Positions 32,627 to 41,837 of a DNA stretch of 64,000 nt are shown here, piece by piece (the first letter of the stretch is position 1; every line of letters starts with the position of its first letter). The notes under the pieces are model-generated. The model was not told where the DNA came from. It did no database searches and saw only the letters and a list, made by a program, of their open reading frames with translations. This DNA is from Desnuesiella massiliensis (GTDB lineage: Bacteria > Bacillota > Clostridia > Clostridiales > Clostridiaceae), in the NCBI RefSeq assembly GCF_001403615.1, contig NZ_LN879455.1:806001-870000 (forward strand), written 5' to 3'. Position numbers and translations under genes: made by a program.

Positions 32627-34252
32627 ATGGCTAAAAGTATAATATTAGGCGAAGAAGCAAGAAGATCTATGCAAAAGGGTGTTGATATTCTTGCTAACAC
32701 TGTAAAAGTAACTTTAGGACCAAAAGGAAGAAATGTAGTATTAGATAAAAAATTTGGTGCTCCACTGATCACTAATGATGGCGTAACTATAGCTAGAGAG
32801 ATAGAATTAGAAGATCCATATGAAAATATGGGAGCTCAATTAGTTAAAGAGGTTGCTACAAAGACAAATGACGTAGCGGGAGATGGAACAACTACAGCTA
32901 CATTATTAGCTCAAGCTATAATAAGAGAAGGGCTAAAGAATGTAACAGCTGGAGCAAATCCAATGCTAGTTAGAACTGGAATAAAAATGGCTGTGGAAAA
33001 AGCTGTAGAGGAAATTGCAAAAATATCAAAGCAAGTAGATGGAAAAGAGGATATAGCAAGAGTTGCAGCTATCTCTGCTGGAGATGAAGAAATAGGAAAG
33101 TTAATAGCTGATGCTATGGAGAGAGTAGGTAACGAAGGTGTTATCACTGTAGAAGAATCAAAATCCATGGGAACAGAATTAGATGTAGTTGAAGGTATGC
33201 AATTTGACAGAGGTTATGTAAGTGCATACATGGTAACTGACGCAGAAAAGATGGAAGCTGTATTAGAAGATCCATATATATTAATTACAGACAAGAAAAT
33301 ATCAAACATACAAGAAATATTACCAGTGTTAGAACAAATAGTTCAACAAGGAAGAAAACTATTAATCATAGCTGAAGATGTAGAAGGAGAGGCTATGGCT
33401 ACATTAGTAGTTAATAAATTGAGAGGAACCTTCACATGTGTTGGAGTAAAGGCTCCAGGCTTTGGAGATAGAAGAAAAGAAATGCTTCAAGATATAGCTA
33501 TATTAACAGGTGGAGAAGTTATATCTGAGGAATTAGGAAAAGACCTAAAGGACGCTACTTTAGATATGCTAGGAAGAGCTGAAAGCGTAAAGATTTCCAA
33601 AGAAAACACTACAATAGTAAATGGAAAAGGCGATAAGAAAGCAATCCATGACAGAGTGTCTCAAATAAGAATGCAAATTGAAGAAACTACTTCAGAATTC
33701 GATAGAGAAAAATTACAAGAAAGATTAGCTAAATTAGCTGGCGGAGTTGCTGTAGTAAAAGTTGGAGCAGCAACTGAAACAGAGCTAAAGGAAAAGAAAC
33801 TAAGAATAGAAGACGCTTTAGCAGCTACAAAGGCAGCTGTAGAAGAAGGTATAGTGCCTGGTGGCGGAACTGCTTACGTTAATGTTATAGGTGAAGTTGC
33901 TAAGCTTACTTCACAATATGCGGATACTCAAGTAGGTATCAATATAATAGTAAGAGCTTTAGAAGAGCCAATGAGACAAATAGCAACTAATGCTGGAGTA
34001 GAAGGCTCAGTAATAATTGAAAAAGTAAAAAATAGTGAAGCTGGTATAGGATATGAAGCTTTAAATGGAAACTATGTAAACATGATAAAAGCTGGTATCG
34101 TTGATCCAACTAAGGTTACTAGATCGGCTCTTCAAAATGCTGCATCTGTTGCATCTACTTTCTTAACTACAGAAGCTGCAGTAGCAGATATTCCTGAAAA
34201 GAATCCAGCTCCAATGCCAAATCCAGGTATGGGAATGGACGGAATGTACTAA
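32627..34252 (+). CDS. groEL: Chaperonin GroEL
   Basis: A 541-residue ATP-dependent 14-mer chaperonin. Diagnostic segments: TLGPKGRNVVLDKKFGAP, NDGVTIAREIELEDPYENMG, the ATP loop DVAGDGTTTATLLAQAI, and AAVEEGIVPGGGTAYVNVIG. The C-terminus is NPGMGMDGMY, a short version of the usual Gly-Met tail. AGGAGGG lies before the ATG, 41 bases after groES. A terminator follows. Confidence 0.98.
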   Translation: MAKSIILGEEARRSMQKGVDILANTVKVTLGPKGRNVVLDKKFGAPLITNDGVTIAREIELEDPYENMGAQLVKEVATKTNDVAGDGTTTATLLAQAIIREGLKNVTAGANPMLVRTGIKMAVEKAVEEIAKISKQVDGKEDIARVAAISAGDEEIGKLIADAMERVGNEGVITVEESKSMGTELDVVEGMQFDRGYVSAYMVTDAEKMEAVLEDPYILITDKKISNIQEILPVLEQIVQQGRKLLIIAEDVEGEAMATLVVNKLRGTFTCVGVKAPGFGDRRKEMLQDIAILTGGEVISEELGKDLKDATLDMLGRAESVKISKENTTIVNGKGDKKAIHDRVSQIRMQIEETTSEFDREKLQERLAKLAGGVAVVKVGAATETELKEKKLRIEDALAATKAAVEEGIVPGGGTAYVNVIGEVAKLTSQYADTQVGINIIVRALEEPMRQIATNAGVEGSVIIEKVKNSEAGIGYEALNGNYVNMIKAGIVDPTKVTRSALQNAASVASTFLTTEAAVADIPEKNPAPMPNPGMGMDGMY

Positions 34253-34265
34253 AATAGAGTTTGCT

Positions 34266-34296
34266 AAAAACTCCTCGATTTTCGAGGAGTTTTTTT
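34266..34296 (+). terminator. Terminator of groESL
   Basis: AAAAACTCCTCGA and TCGAGGAGTTTTT form a 13-bp stem with loop TTT, followed by more T. Confidence 0.92.
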
Positions 34297-34480
34297 ATTT
34301 ATTATAATAGGTTTCAAAATGCATAAAAATTTTTATTAGAACGCAATGAGTTTAACTTTAAAGTTTAAAAGAGTTATTCCTTATTTGAGTAACTTATGAT
34401 TAATTTATTAAATAGAGGCAATAATTGAAGAAAAAGATAAATACATATAATTCATTTAATTGAATATGTTAGGAGGGAAA

Positions 34481-35239
34481 ATGAGATATTTTATTATAGT
34501 TTTGTATGGTTTAATATTAGGAAGTTTTTTAAATGTATGCATATATAGGATACCTAATGAAAGGTCTATAATAGTTCCTAGATCTCATTGTATAAACTGT
34601 AAAAGAAATATTAAGTGGTATGATTTAATTCCCATTATAAGTTACCTGTGGCTGAGAGGACGATGTAGATATTGTAAAAGTAAAATTTCCATTCAGTATT
34701 TATTTGTTGAATTATTAACGCCTTTGATATTTATTTTTATTTATAACAGCTTTGGGTTAAGCTTTTATTTTTTTAAGTATATTATTTTTATAAGCTTTCT
34801 AATAGTGATATCTCTCATTGACCTAAAAACTACTGATATATATATGATTACTACTATTCCAGGAATTATTGTCGCTTTAGCCTTTGCTATAATTGAAAAT
34901 CTTATATACAAAGATGGAATATATAATTATATTTTTGGTTCCTTGGTAGCTTCTTTAATTATATTCATTATAGTGTATTTAACAGAGGGCATGGGAAAAG
35001 GCGATATTGAAATTTTTGCTTTGGTTGGAATGTTTGTTGGAGTAAAAGTTTCAATATTAATTATACTTTTATCTTTTGTATTAGGAGGATTAGTAGCAGG
35101 AACGCTAGTAGTAACAAAAATTAAAAATAGGCAAGATTACGTGGCCTTTGCACCATTCATTGCTTCTGCATCATTACTTTCTATATTTTGGGGAAATAGA
35201 ATTATTGACTTATATTTTACCTATTTTAAATTACTATAG
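34481..35239 (+). CDS. pilD: Type IV prepilin peptidase (A24 family)
   Basis: A 252-residue membrane aspartic protease that cleaves and N-methylates type IV prepilins. The start is the ATG at 34481 behind AGGAGGG; an in-frame TTG at 34460 lies before that site. The N-terminal domain has GLILGSFLNVCIYRIPNERS and the zinc-type Cys pairs CINCKRNIKWYDLIP and CRYCKSKISIQY. Catalytic Asp are in SLIDLKTTDIYM and GKGDIEIFALVG. Several transmembrane helices follow. A pilin gene lies directly downstream. No pilus ATPase or platform gene is in the window. Confidence 0.93.
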   Translation: MRYFIIVLYGLILGSFLNVCIYRIPNERSIIVPRSHCINCKRNIKWYDLIPIISYLWLRGRCRYCKSKISIQYLFVELLTPLIFIFIYNSFGLSFYFFKYIIFISFLIVISLIDLKTTDIYMITTIPGIIVALAFAIIENLIYKDGIYNYIFGSLVASLIIFIIVYLTEGMGKGDIEIFALVGMFVGVKVSILIILLSFVLGGLVAGTLVVTKIKNRQDYVAFAPFIASASLLSIFWGNRIIDLYFTYFKLL

Positions 35240-35282
35240 TAATTTAAACACAAAGATTAACTTAGTAAGGAGGAGATTAAGA

Positions 35283-35729
35283 ATAAATAATAATAGTAAA
35301 AAAAATAAAAAATACGGTTTTACACTTATAGAGTTGATTATAGTATTAGCGGTGATGGCTATAATAGGTTCAATATCTATACCTAATCTTGTGGCAATAA
35401 GAGAAAATGCTAAAATAAAGGCTGACATACAAAGCTGTGAAGTGGTTAAAAGGATAATAACAGCTTATGTTGCAGATGGAACTATTGAATATAATGTAAA
35501 TAAAGTAGGAACCATAGTATCGGGAAAAGAAGGGGTTACTAGTACCACATTTACAGCAACGGAAAAGACTAAGATAGATGAGGTATTAAGAGATGTTAGA
35601 GAACCTCAAAGTAAAAAAGGTGTAAAATTTGAAAATGGTAAGCTGCTTGAAGATAATCTTAATAATGCCAATAAATATCAAATAAGAGTAAATATTTCTG
35701 GTGATGTTGATGTAACTATAGTAAACTAG
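35283..35729 (+). CDS. Type IV pilin-like protein; start codon uncertain
   Basis: A prepilin of about 148 residues. The leader is short and basic and ends in Gly before the class III cleavage site: NSKKNKKYG / FTLIELIIVLAVMAIIGSIS, with the key Glu at position 5 of the mature protein. The remainder is a small globular domain with no Cys pair. AAGGAGG stands at 35267-35273, but no ATG, GTG or TTG lies in frame behind it. The codon at the right distance is ATA at 35283. The frame is open further upstream (TTG near 35202, ATG at 35148 inside pilD), which would give an implausible long leader. It follows pilD by about 40 bases. Confidence 0.75.
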   Translation: MNNNSKKNKKYGFTLIELIIVLAVMAIIGSISIPNLVAIRENAKIKADIQSCEVVKRIITAYVADGTIEYNVNKVGTIVSGKEGVTSTTFTATEKTKIDEVLRDVREPQSKKGVKFENGKLLEDNLNNANKYQIRVNISGDVDVTIVN

Positions 35730-35924
35730 ATAGTCAAGTTATATAGATTAAGTTCTTTTTGTATTCATAAAAAGTACTTTGAGTAATAAATTCTGATTAC
35801 AACTAATAAAATATCTCTAAAAAATTATGTTGAATTTATTCTGATAATGCAGTATAATACTAACAAACATTCTATAAAAGAAATATTTATTTCAAAATTA
35901 AATTAAAGATGAATGAGAATATTC

Positions 35925-35995
35925 ATGCTCATATATCCCCATAATAAGGTTGGGAGTATCTACCGGAAGCCGTAAATTTCCGACTATGAGTGATG
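35925..35995 (+). ncRNA. Guanine (purine) riboswitch aptamer
   Basis: The three-way junction is clear: P1 CTCATA/TATGAG, P2 CCCA/TGGG with an AATAAGG loop, junction TATCTACC, P3 GGAA/TTCC with loop GCCGTAAAT, and then GACTATGAG. The C in CTATGAG that pairs with the ligand indicates guanine rather than adenine. It lies ahead of guaB. Confidence 0.95.
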
Positions 35996-36012
35996 ATTGA
36001 TTTTGCTTTTAT

Positions 36013-36060
36013 TAGCATATTAATCTTCACTTATCATAGTAAAGATTAATATGCTTTTTT
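36013..36060 (+). terminator. Riboswitch-controlled terminator ahead of guaB
   Basis: AGCATATTAATCTT and AAGATTAATATGCT form a 14-bp stem followed by TTTTT. The loop CACTTATCATAGT can pair with the 3' strand of P1 (ACTATGAGTG), giving an exclusive antiterminator. Guanine binding should therefore switch guaBA off. Confidence 0.9.
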
Positions 36061-36115
36061 GCTATTTATAAACTAGTAGAAAACTTTTTATTTGAATAGA
36101 AAGGGAGATGAAATC

Positions 36116-37570
36116 ATGGCTAAAATATGGAAAACAGCTTATACCTTTGATGATGTACTATTAGTGCCAAACAAATCAGAGGTTTTACCAAAAGAAGTAA
36201 GCTTAGGCACAAATTTAACTAAAAAGATAAGACTTAATATACCTCTTATAAGTGCAGGTATGGATACGGTAACGGAATCTAAAATGGCTATCGCTATTGC
36301 AAGAGAAGGTGGTATAGGAATTATTCACAAGAATATGACTATAGAACAGCAAGCTAGCGAAGTAGATAGAGTAAAAAGACAAGAAAATGGTGTTATAGCA
36401 GATCCATTCTATTTATCACCAGATAACACTATAGAAGAAGCTCTTAGCCTAATGAGCAAATATAGAATATCTGGAGTTCCTATAACCACAGAAGGTAAGT
36501 TGGTAGGCATTATAACCAATAGGGATATTGTGTTTGAAAAGAATTATACTAAGAAGATAGATGAAGTAATGACTAAGAAGGACTTAATAACTGCTCCTGA
36601 AGGAACTACTATAGAAGAGGCAAAAGAGATTTTAAAGGCTCATAAAATTGAAAAATTACCTTTGGTAGATAAAGATAACAATTTAAGAGGGCTAATAACA
36701 ATAAAGGATATAGAAAAAGCTATAAAATTCCCTAATGCTGCTAAGGATTCACAAGGAAGATTGCTTTGTGGAGCCGCAGTGGGAGTTACTTATGATATGA
36801 TGGAAAGGGTAGAGGCTTTAGTTAAGGCTTCAGTAGATGTTATCACTGTAGATACAGCTCATGGACATTCTATGGGAGTAATCAATGCAGTAAAAAAAAT
36901 AAAAGAAGTTTATCCTAATTTACAGGTTATTGCAGGAAATGTTGCTACTGCAGAAGCTACAAGAGATTTAATCGAAGCTGGAGCAGATTGTATAAAGGTA
37001 GGAATTGGTCCAGGGTCCATATGTACAACCAGAGTAGTGGCAGGAGTAGGAGTTCCTCAACTTACCGCTGTGATGGACTGTGTAGAGGAAGCAGAAAAAT
37101 ATGGTGTTCCAGTAATTGCAGATGGAGGAATTAAATATTCAGGAGACATAGTAAAGTCATTAGCAGCAGGAGCAAAGGTGGTAATGATGGGTTCTATGTT
37201 TGCAGGCTGTGAGGAAGCTCCAGGAGAAGTTGAAATTTACCAAGGTAGAAGCTACAAGGTATATAGAGGAATGGGATCCTTAGGGGCTATGGCTTGTGGA
37301 AGTAAGGATAGATATTTCCAAGAAGATAATAAAAAGCTAGTACCTGAAGGGGTAGAGGGAAGATTAGCCTATAAGGGCTATGTAGCAGACACTATATATC
37401 AGCTTATTGGAGGCATTAGATCAGGAATGGGATATTTAGGATCTAGAACTCTAGAGGATTTATATAATAATAGTAGCTTCGTGGTGCAAACTGCTTCAGG
37501 CCTAAGAGAGAGTCATCCTCATGACATAAATATTACAAAAGAAGCTCCAAATTATAGTATAAATCAATAA
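36116..37570 (+). CDS. guaB: IMP dehydrogenase
   Basis: A 484-residue enzyme oxidising IMP to XMP, the first step of GMP synthesis. The ATG at 36116 follows AAGGGAG; an in-frame TTG at 36092 has no ribosome-binding site. A TIM barrel is interrupted by two CBS domains (about 93-205). The active-site loop is GPGSICTTRVVAGVGVPQ with the catalytic Cys, and YRGMGSLGAM and the flap region follow. It is controlled by the guanine riboswitch and lies 21 bases before guaA. Confidence 0.98.
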   Translation: MAKIWKTAYTFDDVLLVPNKSEVLPKEVSLGTNLTKKIRLNIPLISAGMDTVTESKMAIAIAREGGIGIIHKNMTIEQQASEVDRVKRQENGVIADPFYLSPDNTIEEALSLMSKYRISGVPITTEGKLVGIITNRDIVFEKNYTKKIDEVMTKKDLITAPEGTTIEEAKEILKAHKIEKLPLVDKDNNLRGLITIKDIEKAIKFPNAAKDSQGRLLCGAAVGVTYDMMERVEALVKASVDVITVDTAHGHSMGVINAVKKIKEVYPNLQVIAGNVATAEATRDLIEAGADCIKVGIGPGSICTTRVVAGVGVPQLTAVMDCVEEAEKYGVPVIADGGIKYSGDIVKSLAAGAKVVMMGSMFAGCEEAPGEVEIYQGRSYKVYRGMGSLGAMACGSKDRYFQEDNKKLVPEGVEGRLAYKGYVADTIYQLIGGIRSGMGYLGSRTLEDLYNNSSFVVQTASGLRESHPHDINITKEAPNYSINQ

Positions 37571-37591
37571 TAAACACTTTTAGGAGGAAAT

Positions 37592-39124
37592 ATGAAACAA
37601 GATTTAATATTGGTAATTGATTTTGGTGGACAGTATAATCAGCTTATAGCAAGAAGAGTGAGGGAATGTGGGGTTTATTGCGAAATCATTCCATATACTT
37701 ATAGTATAGAACAAATAAAAAACAAGGAACCAAAAGGTATTATTTTCACTGGAGGACCTAATAGTGTTTATGGCGAAGACTCTCCTAAGATATCAAAAGA
37801 AGTTTTTGATTTAGGATTACCTATCTTGGGAATATGCTATGGACATCAGCTAATGGCCTATACTTTAGGTGGGAAAGTAGAATCACCAGAGGTTAGAGAA
37901 TACGGTAAAACTTCCATAAAATTAAATAATTCCTGCGAAATATTTAAAAGCATGCAAGAAAAAAATCAATGCTGGATGAGCCACACAGATTTTGTATCTG
38001 AGGTTCCAGAAGGATTTACTATTGTATCCTCTACGGAACAATGTCCAGTAGCTGCTATGGAAAATAGAAGTAAAAATTTATATGGAGTTCAATTTCATCC
38101 AGAAGTGGAACATACACCTTTTGGTAAATTAATGTTGCAAAATTTCTTGTTTAATGTATGTAATGTAGAAAAAAATTGGACTATGTCATCTTTTGCAGAA
38201 GAAAAGGTAAGAGAGATAAGAGAAAGAGTAGGAAATAAGAAGCTAATATGTGCTCTATCTGGAGGAGTGGATTCCTCTGTGGCTGCAGTTATGGTTCATA
38301 AGGCTGTAGGTAAGCAGTTAACTTGTATATTTGTGGATCATGGTTTACTTAGAAAAGATGAGGGAGACACTGTAGAGAAGATATTTAAAGAGCAATTTGA
38401 GATGAATTTAATAAGAGTAAATGCTCAGGAGAGATTTCTAGGTAAACTAAAAGGCGTTTCAGATCCTGAGAAGAAAAGAAAGATAATAGGAGAAGAGTTT
38501 ATCAGAGTTTTTGAAGAAGAAGCTAATAAGTTAGGAGATATAGGTTTCCTAGTACAAGGAACTATATATCCTGATGTAGTTGAAAGTGGAACAGGTACTT
38601 CTGCGGTTATTAAGAGCCATCACAATGTAGGGGGATTACCTGAAAACATGCAATTTGAGCTAATTGAGCCTTTGAGAGAGCTATTTAAAGATGAGGTAAG
38701 AGCTGTGGGAGAAGAGTTAGGTATACCACATAATTTGGTGTGGAGACAACCTTTCCCTGGCCCAGGATTAGCTATAAGAGTATTAGGCGAAGTAACGGAA
38801 GAAAAGCTAGAAATAACCAGGGAAGCAGACGCTATCTTCAGAGATGAAATAGCTAAGGCAGGTTTAGAGGGTAAAATATGGCAGTATTTTGCTTGCTTAC
38901 CTAATATACAGTCCGTGGGGGTAATGGGAGACGAGAGAACTTATTGCCATACCATAGCACTAAGAGCTGTAACCAGTTCCGATGGAATGACTTCGGATTG
39001 GGCACAAATTCCTTATGAAGTGCTAGATAAGATTTCTAGGAGAATAGTGAATGAAGTTAAGAATGTTAATAGAATAGTCTATGACATAACCTCAAAGCCA
39101 CCAGCAACCATAGAGTGGGAATAA
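37592..39124 (+). CDS. guaA: GMP synthase (glutamine-hydrolysing)
   Basis: A 510-residue enzyme converting XMP to GMP. The glutaminase domain (1-190) has GGQYNQLIARRVRE, the nucleophile Cys in LGICYGHQLMAY and the His-Glu pair in VQFHPEVEHT. The ATP pyrophosphatase domain has the P-loop CALSGGVDSSVAAVMVHKA. The dimerisation domain has RQPFPGPGLAIRVLGE and the C-terminal TSKPPATIEWE. AGGAGG precedes the ATG. Shares the riboswitch-regulated transcript with guaB. Confidence 0.98.
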   Translation: MKQDLILVIDFGGQYNQLIARRVRECGVYCEIIPYTYSIEQIKNKEPKGIIFTGGPNSVYGEDSPKISKEVFDLGLPILGICYGHQLMAYTLGGKVESPEVREYGKTSIKLNNSCEIFKSMQEKNQCWMSHTDFVSEVPEGFTIVSSTEQCPVAAMENRSKNLYGVQFHPEVEHTPFGKLMLQNFLFNVCNVEKNWTMSSFAEEKVREIRERVGNKKLICALSGGVDSSVAAVMVHKAVGKQLTCIFVDHGLLRKDEGDTVEKIFKEQFEMNLIRVNAQERFLGKLKGVSDPEKKRKIIGEEFIRVFEEEANKLGDIGFLVQGTIYPDVVESGTGTSAVIKSHHNVGGLPENMQFELIEPLRELFKDEVRAVGEELGIPHNLVWRQPFPGPGLAIRVLGEVTEEKLEITREADAIFRDEIAKAGLEGKIWQYFACLPNIQSVGVMGDERTYCHTIALRAVTSSDGMTSDWAQIPYEVLDKISRRIVNEVKNVNRIVYDITSKPPATIEWE

Positions 39125-39143
39125 AATAACCTTGAAAAAACAG

Positions 39144-39172
39144 AAGGGATGGTAGTATCTTATCCCTTTTGT
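39144..39172 (+). terminator. Terminator of guaBA
   Basis: AAGGGAT and ATCCCTT enclose GGTAGTATCTT and are followed by TTGTTT. Confidence 0.7.
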
Positions 39173-39934
39173 TTACCATGTCTTAATATATAAGCGTCCT
39201 TTAGCCATGGCGGCATAGCTCTTTATAAGCTTAAAATTTCTGCCTAGGTGAGGAGGCTTTTTTTATATTCTAAAACCTGTGCCGCTTTAGGTATCTTATC
39301 AAAAATAACTAGTCAATGAAATTTTATACTATCCCTTCATAAGTAAGTTATTTTTATTTTTAAAATAGATTAAATAATCTTAAAAATGCAAGAAATTATA
39401 CTAAACTATAAAAAAGTGCTTTTAAAAAATAATGTTTAACATTGCTTTACAACAAAAGAAATATATGATATAACACATTAATATACAATGAAGAAAGAGA
39501 TAAGCTATGTTTTATATAAATAAAAATTCAAATGTTTAGTATAATTATTAAAAAATTAAATCTCTATTTGGATAAATGTGGTTTTTTAAGGAAATTGACA
39601 CTGTAAGAATTTTGTGATAATATATGATTTATAAAAAAATTTAGAAGTTATTAAGAAAAATTAAAAATGATGTAGTTTTGTATTGATAAAATAATAATTT
39701 GATAATAAAAAAGGTGTTTACAAATTATTAAAAAATGGCATATAATATTAATAAATATATGTAAAAAAATTATGAAACTATATTTATCAGAATCTTTTAT
39801 AAATTTATACTATTTTTCATATTGGGGAATATTGATGTAGTTAAATTCATTATATCTAAATCTTAATTGTGGGGAGCTTTAGATATAATGTTTAATCAAA
39901 TATACAAAAAATAAAAAAAGAGGGGGAAAATAAT
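39173..39934 (+). promoter_or_regulatory. Long non-coding region with the oppA promoter
   Basis: About 760 bases without a gene. From 39190 to 39267 there are several short hairpins (GCCATGGC, AGCT repeats, a GCCT/AGGC stem followed by seven T). At 39301-39355 lies an inverted-repeat relic related to the MITE copies. The rest is very AT-rich. A good promoter is TTTACA (39717-39722), an 18-base spacer and TATAAT (39741-39746), leaving a leader of about 180 bases. ATTTATCAGAATCTT (39782-39796) matches the CodY box at 11 of 15 positions, which is suggestive only. AGAGGGGG precedes oppA. Confidence 0.55.
39301..39355 (+). repeat. Possible MITE relic
   Basis: AAAAATAACTAGTCA at 39301-39315 is identical to 15 bases near the ends of the elements at 48405 and 57218. 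A partly complementary AAGTAAGTTATTTTT closes it at 39341-39355, with an ATGAA/TTCAT pair inside. The central core of the full elements is missing. Confidence 0.45.
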
Positions 39935-41668
39935 ATGCAAAGAAAAAAACTTCTAGCTTTTGCGGCTAGTGCAATGACATTAGCTGTTACATTAACAGCT
40001 TGCGGCAACAAACCATCAGCTCCAGTAGACAATCCTAATAAAGGAGAATTGTCTAATAAGTCTGCCGTAGAAAAAATTGAGGCTTCTTCGCCAGAAAAAT
40101 TACCAGATACAGTTAAAAACAGAAAAGACACTATAATAATTGGTATTGATGAGCCTAAAGGGGTATTCAATCCATTTTATTATACTACTGCTTACGACAA
40201 TTATGTGTTATCTTCAATTTTTGCTCCGTTATTCGCTTATAAGGAGGATGGAGATCTTGACCCTGTATTAGCAGAAAAATATGAAGTATCTCAAGATGGA
40301 AAGACTTACACTTATACTTTAAAGAAAGATTTAAAGTGGAGTGATGGAAAGCCAATAACCTCTAAGGATATAGAGTTTAGCTATAAGGTTATGGCGGATG
40401 CAAAATATACTGGTAGAGCAGATGTAGAATCTACTACATTAAAGGGTGTTAAGGAATATAGAGAGGGTACAGCTAATAATATATCTGGTATAAAGATAAT
40501 AGATGAGAGAACTATATCCTTTACACTAGAGGACGTATTAGCTTCTGCTAAATACGATTTAAATTTAAAACCTATACCAGAACATTATTATGGACAAAAC
40601 TATAAACAGGGAGAGGCTGATAAAGTTGAGGCTCTTCATAGAAAACCTATAATTTCTTCCGGTCCATATAAATTTAAAGAGTTTACACCAGGACAACAGG
40701 TAGTATTAGAAGCAAACGAGAGTTATGTTTTAGGAAAAGCTAAAATACCTAATTTAATATATAGAGTTACAAATAAAAACACAGCTTTACAATTGTTGGG
40801 AACCGGAGAGGTTGATATCAATGCGCTAACAGTTACTCCAGAAAATGTTCAACAAGTAAAGGATAAGGGTTTCTTAAGTGCACTTATATATCCAACCAAT
40901 GGTTATGGATATATAGGCTTTAACTGTGCTAGTCCAAAGCTAAAAGATGAAAAAGTTCGTCAAGCTTTAGCTTATGGATTAGACAGAAAATCAATAGTTC
41001 AAAGAGTGTATAAAGGCTATGCGGATGTAATAAATATACCTCAATCAAAGGTTTCTTGGGCTTATACTGATGATGTTGAAAAATATGAATTCAACACAGA
41101 AAAAGCAAATAAATTATTGGACGAAGCTGGCTGGAAGAAAGGTGCAGATGGAATAAGAGAAAAGGATGGAGTTAAACTTAAATTAAACTTCTTGGCATCA
41201 ACTCCAAATGAGGTTAATGATGCTATAATTCCAATAGCTCAACAAAACTATAAACAATTAGGAGTTGAATTTGTACCAGAGCAAATGGACTTCAACTCAG
41301 TAATGGACAAGACTAGAAAAGCTAAAGAAGAAAATAAACCTGAGCTATTTGATATGTATTTTGCAGCATGGGGACTAACTCCTGAACCAGATTCTACAAC
41401 TATCTTTGGAACAGGTAAGGTAGACAACAGAGGAGTATACTCTAATAAAAAAGTAGATGAATTACTTGCAAAAGGCTTAAGAACTATAGACCCAACTGAG
41501 AGAAAGAAAGTATATCAAGATCTATATAAAGAGCTAAATAGAGATCTACCATATATATATGTATATAACAGAAGAGATATGTGGGTTGCAAACTCAAGAG
41601 TTAAAAACTACAAAGCTTCTTCATATAGAGAGTGGTACTCTGATATGCATAACTTTGAATTAAAATAA
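39935..41668 (+). CDS. oppA: Oligopeptide ABC transporter, substrate-binding lipoprotein
   Basis: A 577-residue extracellular binding protein (SBP family 5) for peptides. The N-terminal lipoprotein signal has lipobox LTAC near residue 22 (LAVTLTACGNK). The family motif YEVSQDGKTYTYTLKKDLKWSDGKP (here in two parts) appears near 120, and QALAYGLDRKSIVQRVYKGY and WAYTDDVEKYEFNTEKANKL follow. It is the first gene of a five-gene transporter operon. A large stem-loop separates it from the permease genes. The ligand spectrum is unknown. Confidence 0.95.
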   Translation: MQRKKLLAFAASAMTLAVTLTACGNKPSAPVDNPNKGELSNKSAVEKIEASSPEKLPDTVKNRKDTIIIGIDEPKGVFNPFYYTTAYDNYVLSSIFAPLFAYKEDGDLDPVLAEKYEVSQDGKTYTYTLKKDLKWSDGKPITSKDIEFSYKVMADAKYTGRADVESTTLKGVKEYREGTANNISGIKIIDERTISFTLEDVLASAKYDLNLKPIPEHYYGQNYKQGEADKVEALHRKPIISSGPYKFKEFTPGQQVVLEANESYVLGKAKIPNLIYRVTNKNTALQLLGTGEVDINALTVTPENVQQVKDKGFLSALIYPTNGYGYIGFNCASPKLKDEKVRQALAYGLDRKSIVQRVYKGYADVINIPQSKVSWAYTDDVEKYEFNTEKANKLLDEAGWKKGADGIREKDGVKLKLNFLASTPNEVNDAIIPIAQQNYKQLGVEFVPEQMDFNSVMDKTRKAKEENKPELFDMYFAAWGLTPEPDSTTIFGTGKVDNRGVYSNKKVDELLAKGLRTIDPTERKKVYQDLYKELNRDLPYIYVYNRRDMWVANSRVKNYKASSYREWYSDMHNFELK

Positions 41669-41705
41669 TATATAGTTAGCTATATGTAGTTTATAATAGT
41701 TTTAT

Positions 41706-41808
41706 TTGAATTCGGCAAGCGTGCATTTAAATAATTTAATATTGCTGTAATAATTTAAAATTACCGGCAAGGGCTTTTAATATATTAAAGGTCGCTTGCC
41801 GAATTCAA
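41706..41808 (+). other. 103-base intercistronic stem-loop after oppA
   Basis: TTGAATTCGGCAAGCG (41706-41721) pairs perfectly over 16 bp with CGCTTGCCGAATTCAA (41793-41808). The enclosed 71 bases hold a second hairpin around CTTTTAATATATTAAAG. There is no T tract behind it. Such structures after binding-protein genes usually protect the oppA part of the message from 3' decay. Confidence 0.75.
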
Positions 41809-41837
41809 GTTCATAAATTATGGAATGGGGGATTTTA

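Noticed and set aside
35148..35282. ATG at 35148 as pilin start
   Set aside because: It lies inside pilD, has no ribosome-binding site and would give a leader of over 50 residues, unlike any prepilin.
39205..39250. GGCGGCATAGC looked like the start of a clostridial tRNA gene
   Set aside because: The following bases do not form D, anticodon or T arms and no GTTCAA-type loop follows, so it is not a tRNA.
39782..39796. CodY box upstream of oppA
   Set aside because: It matches only 11 of 15 positions in very AT-rich DNA, where this is expected by chance. It is mentioned but not called as a feature of its own.
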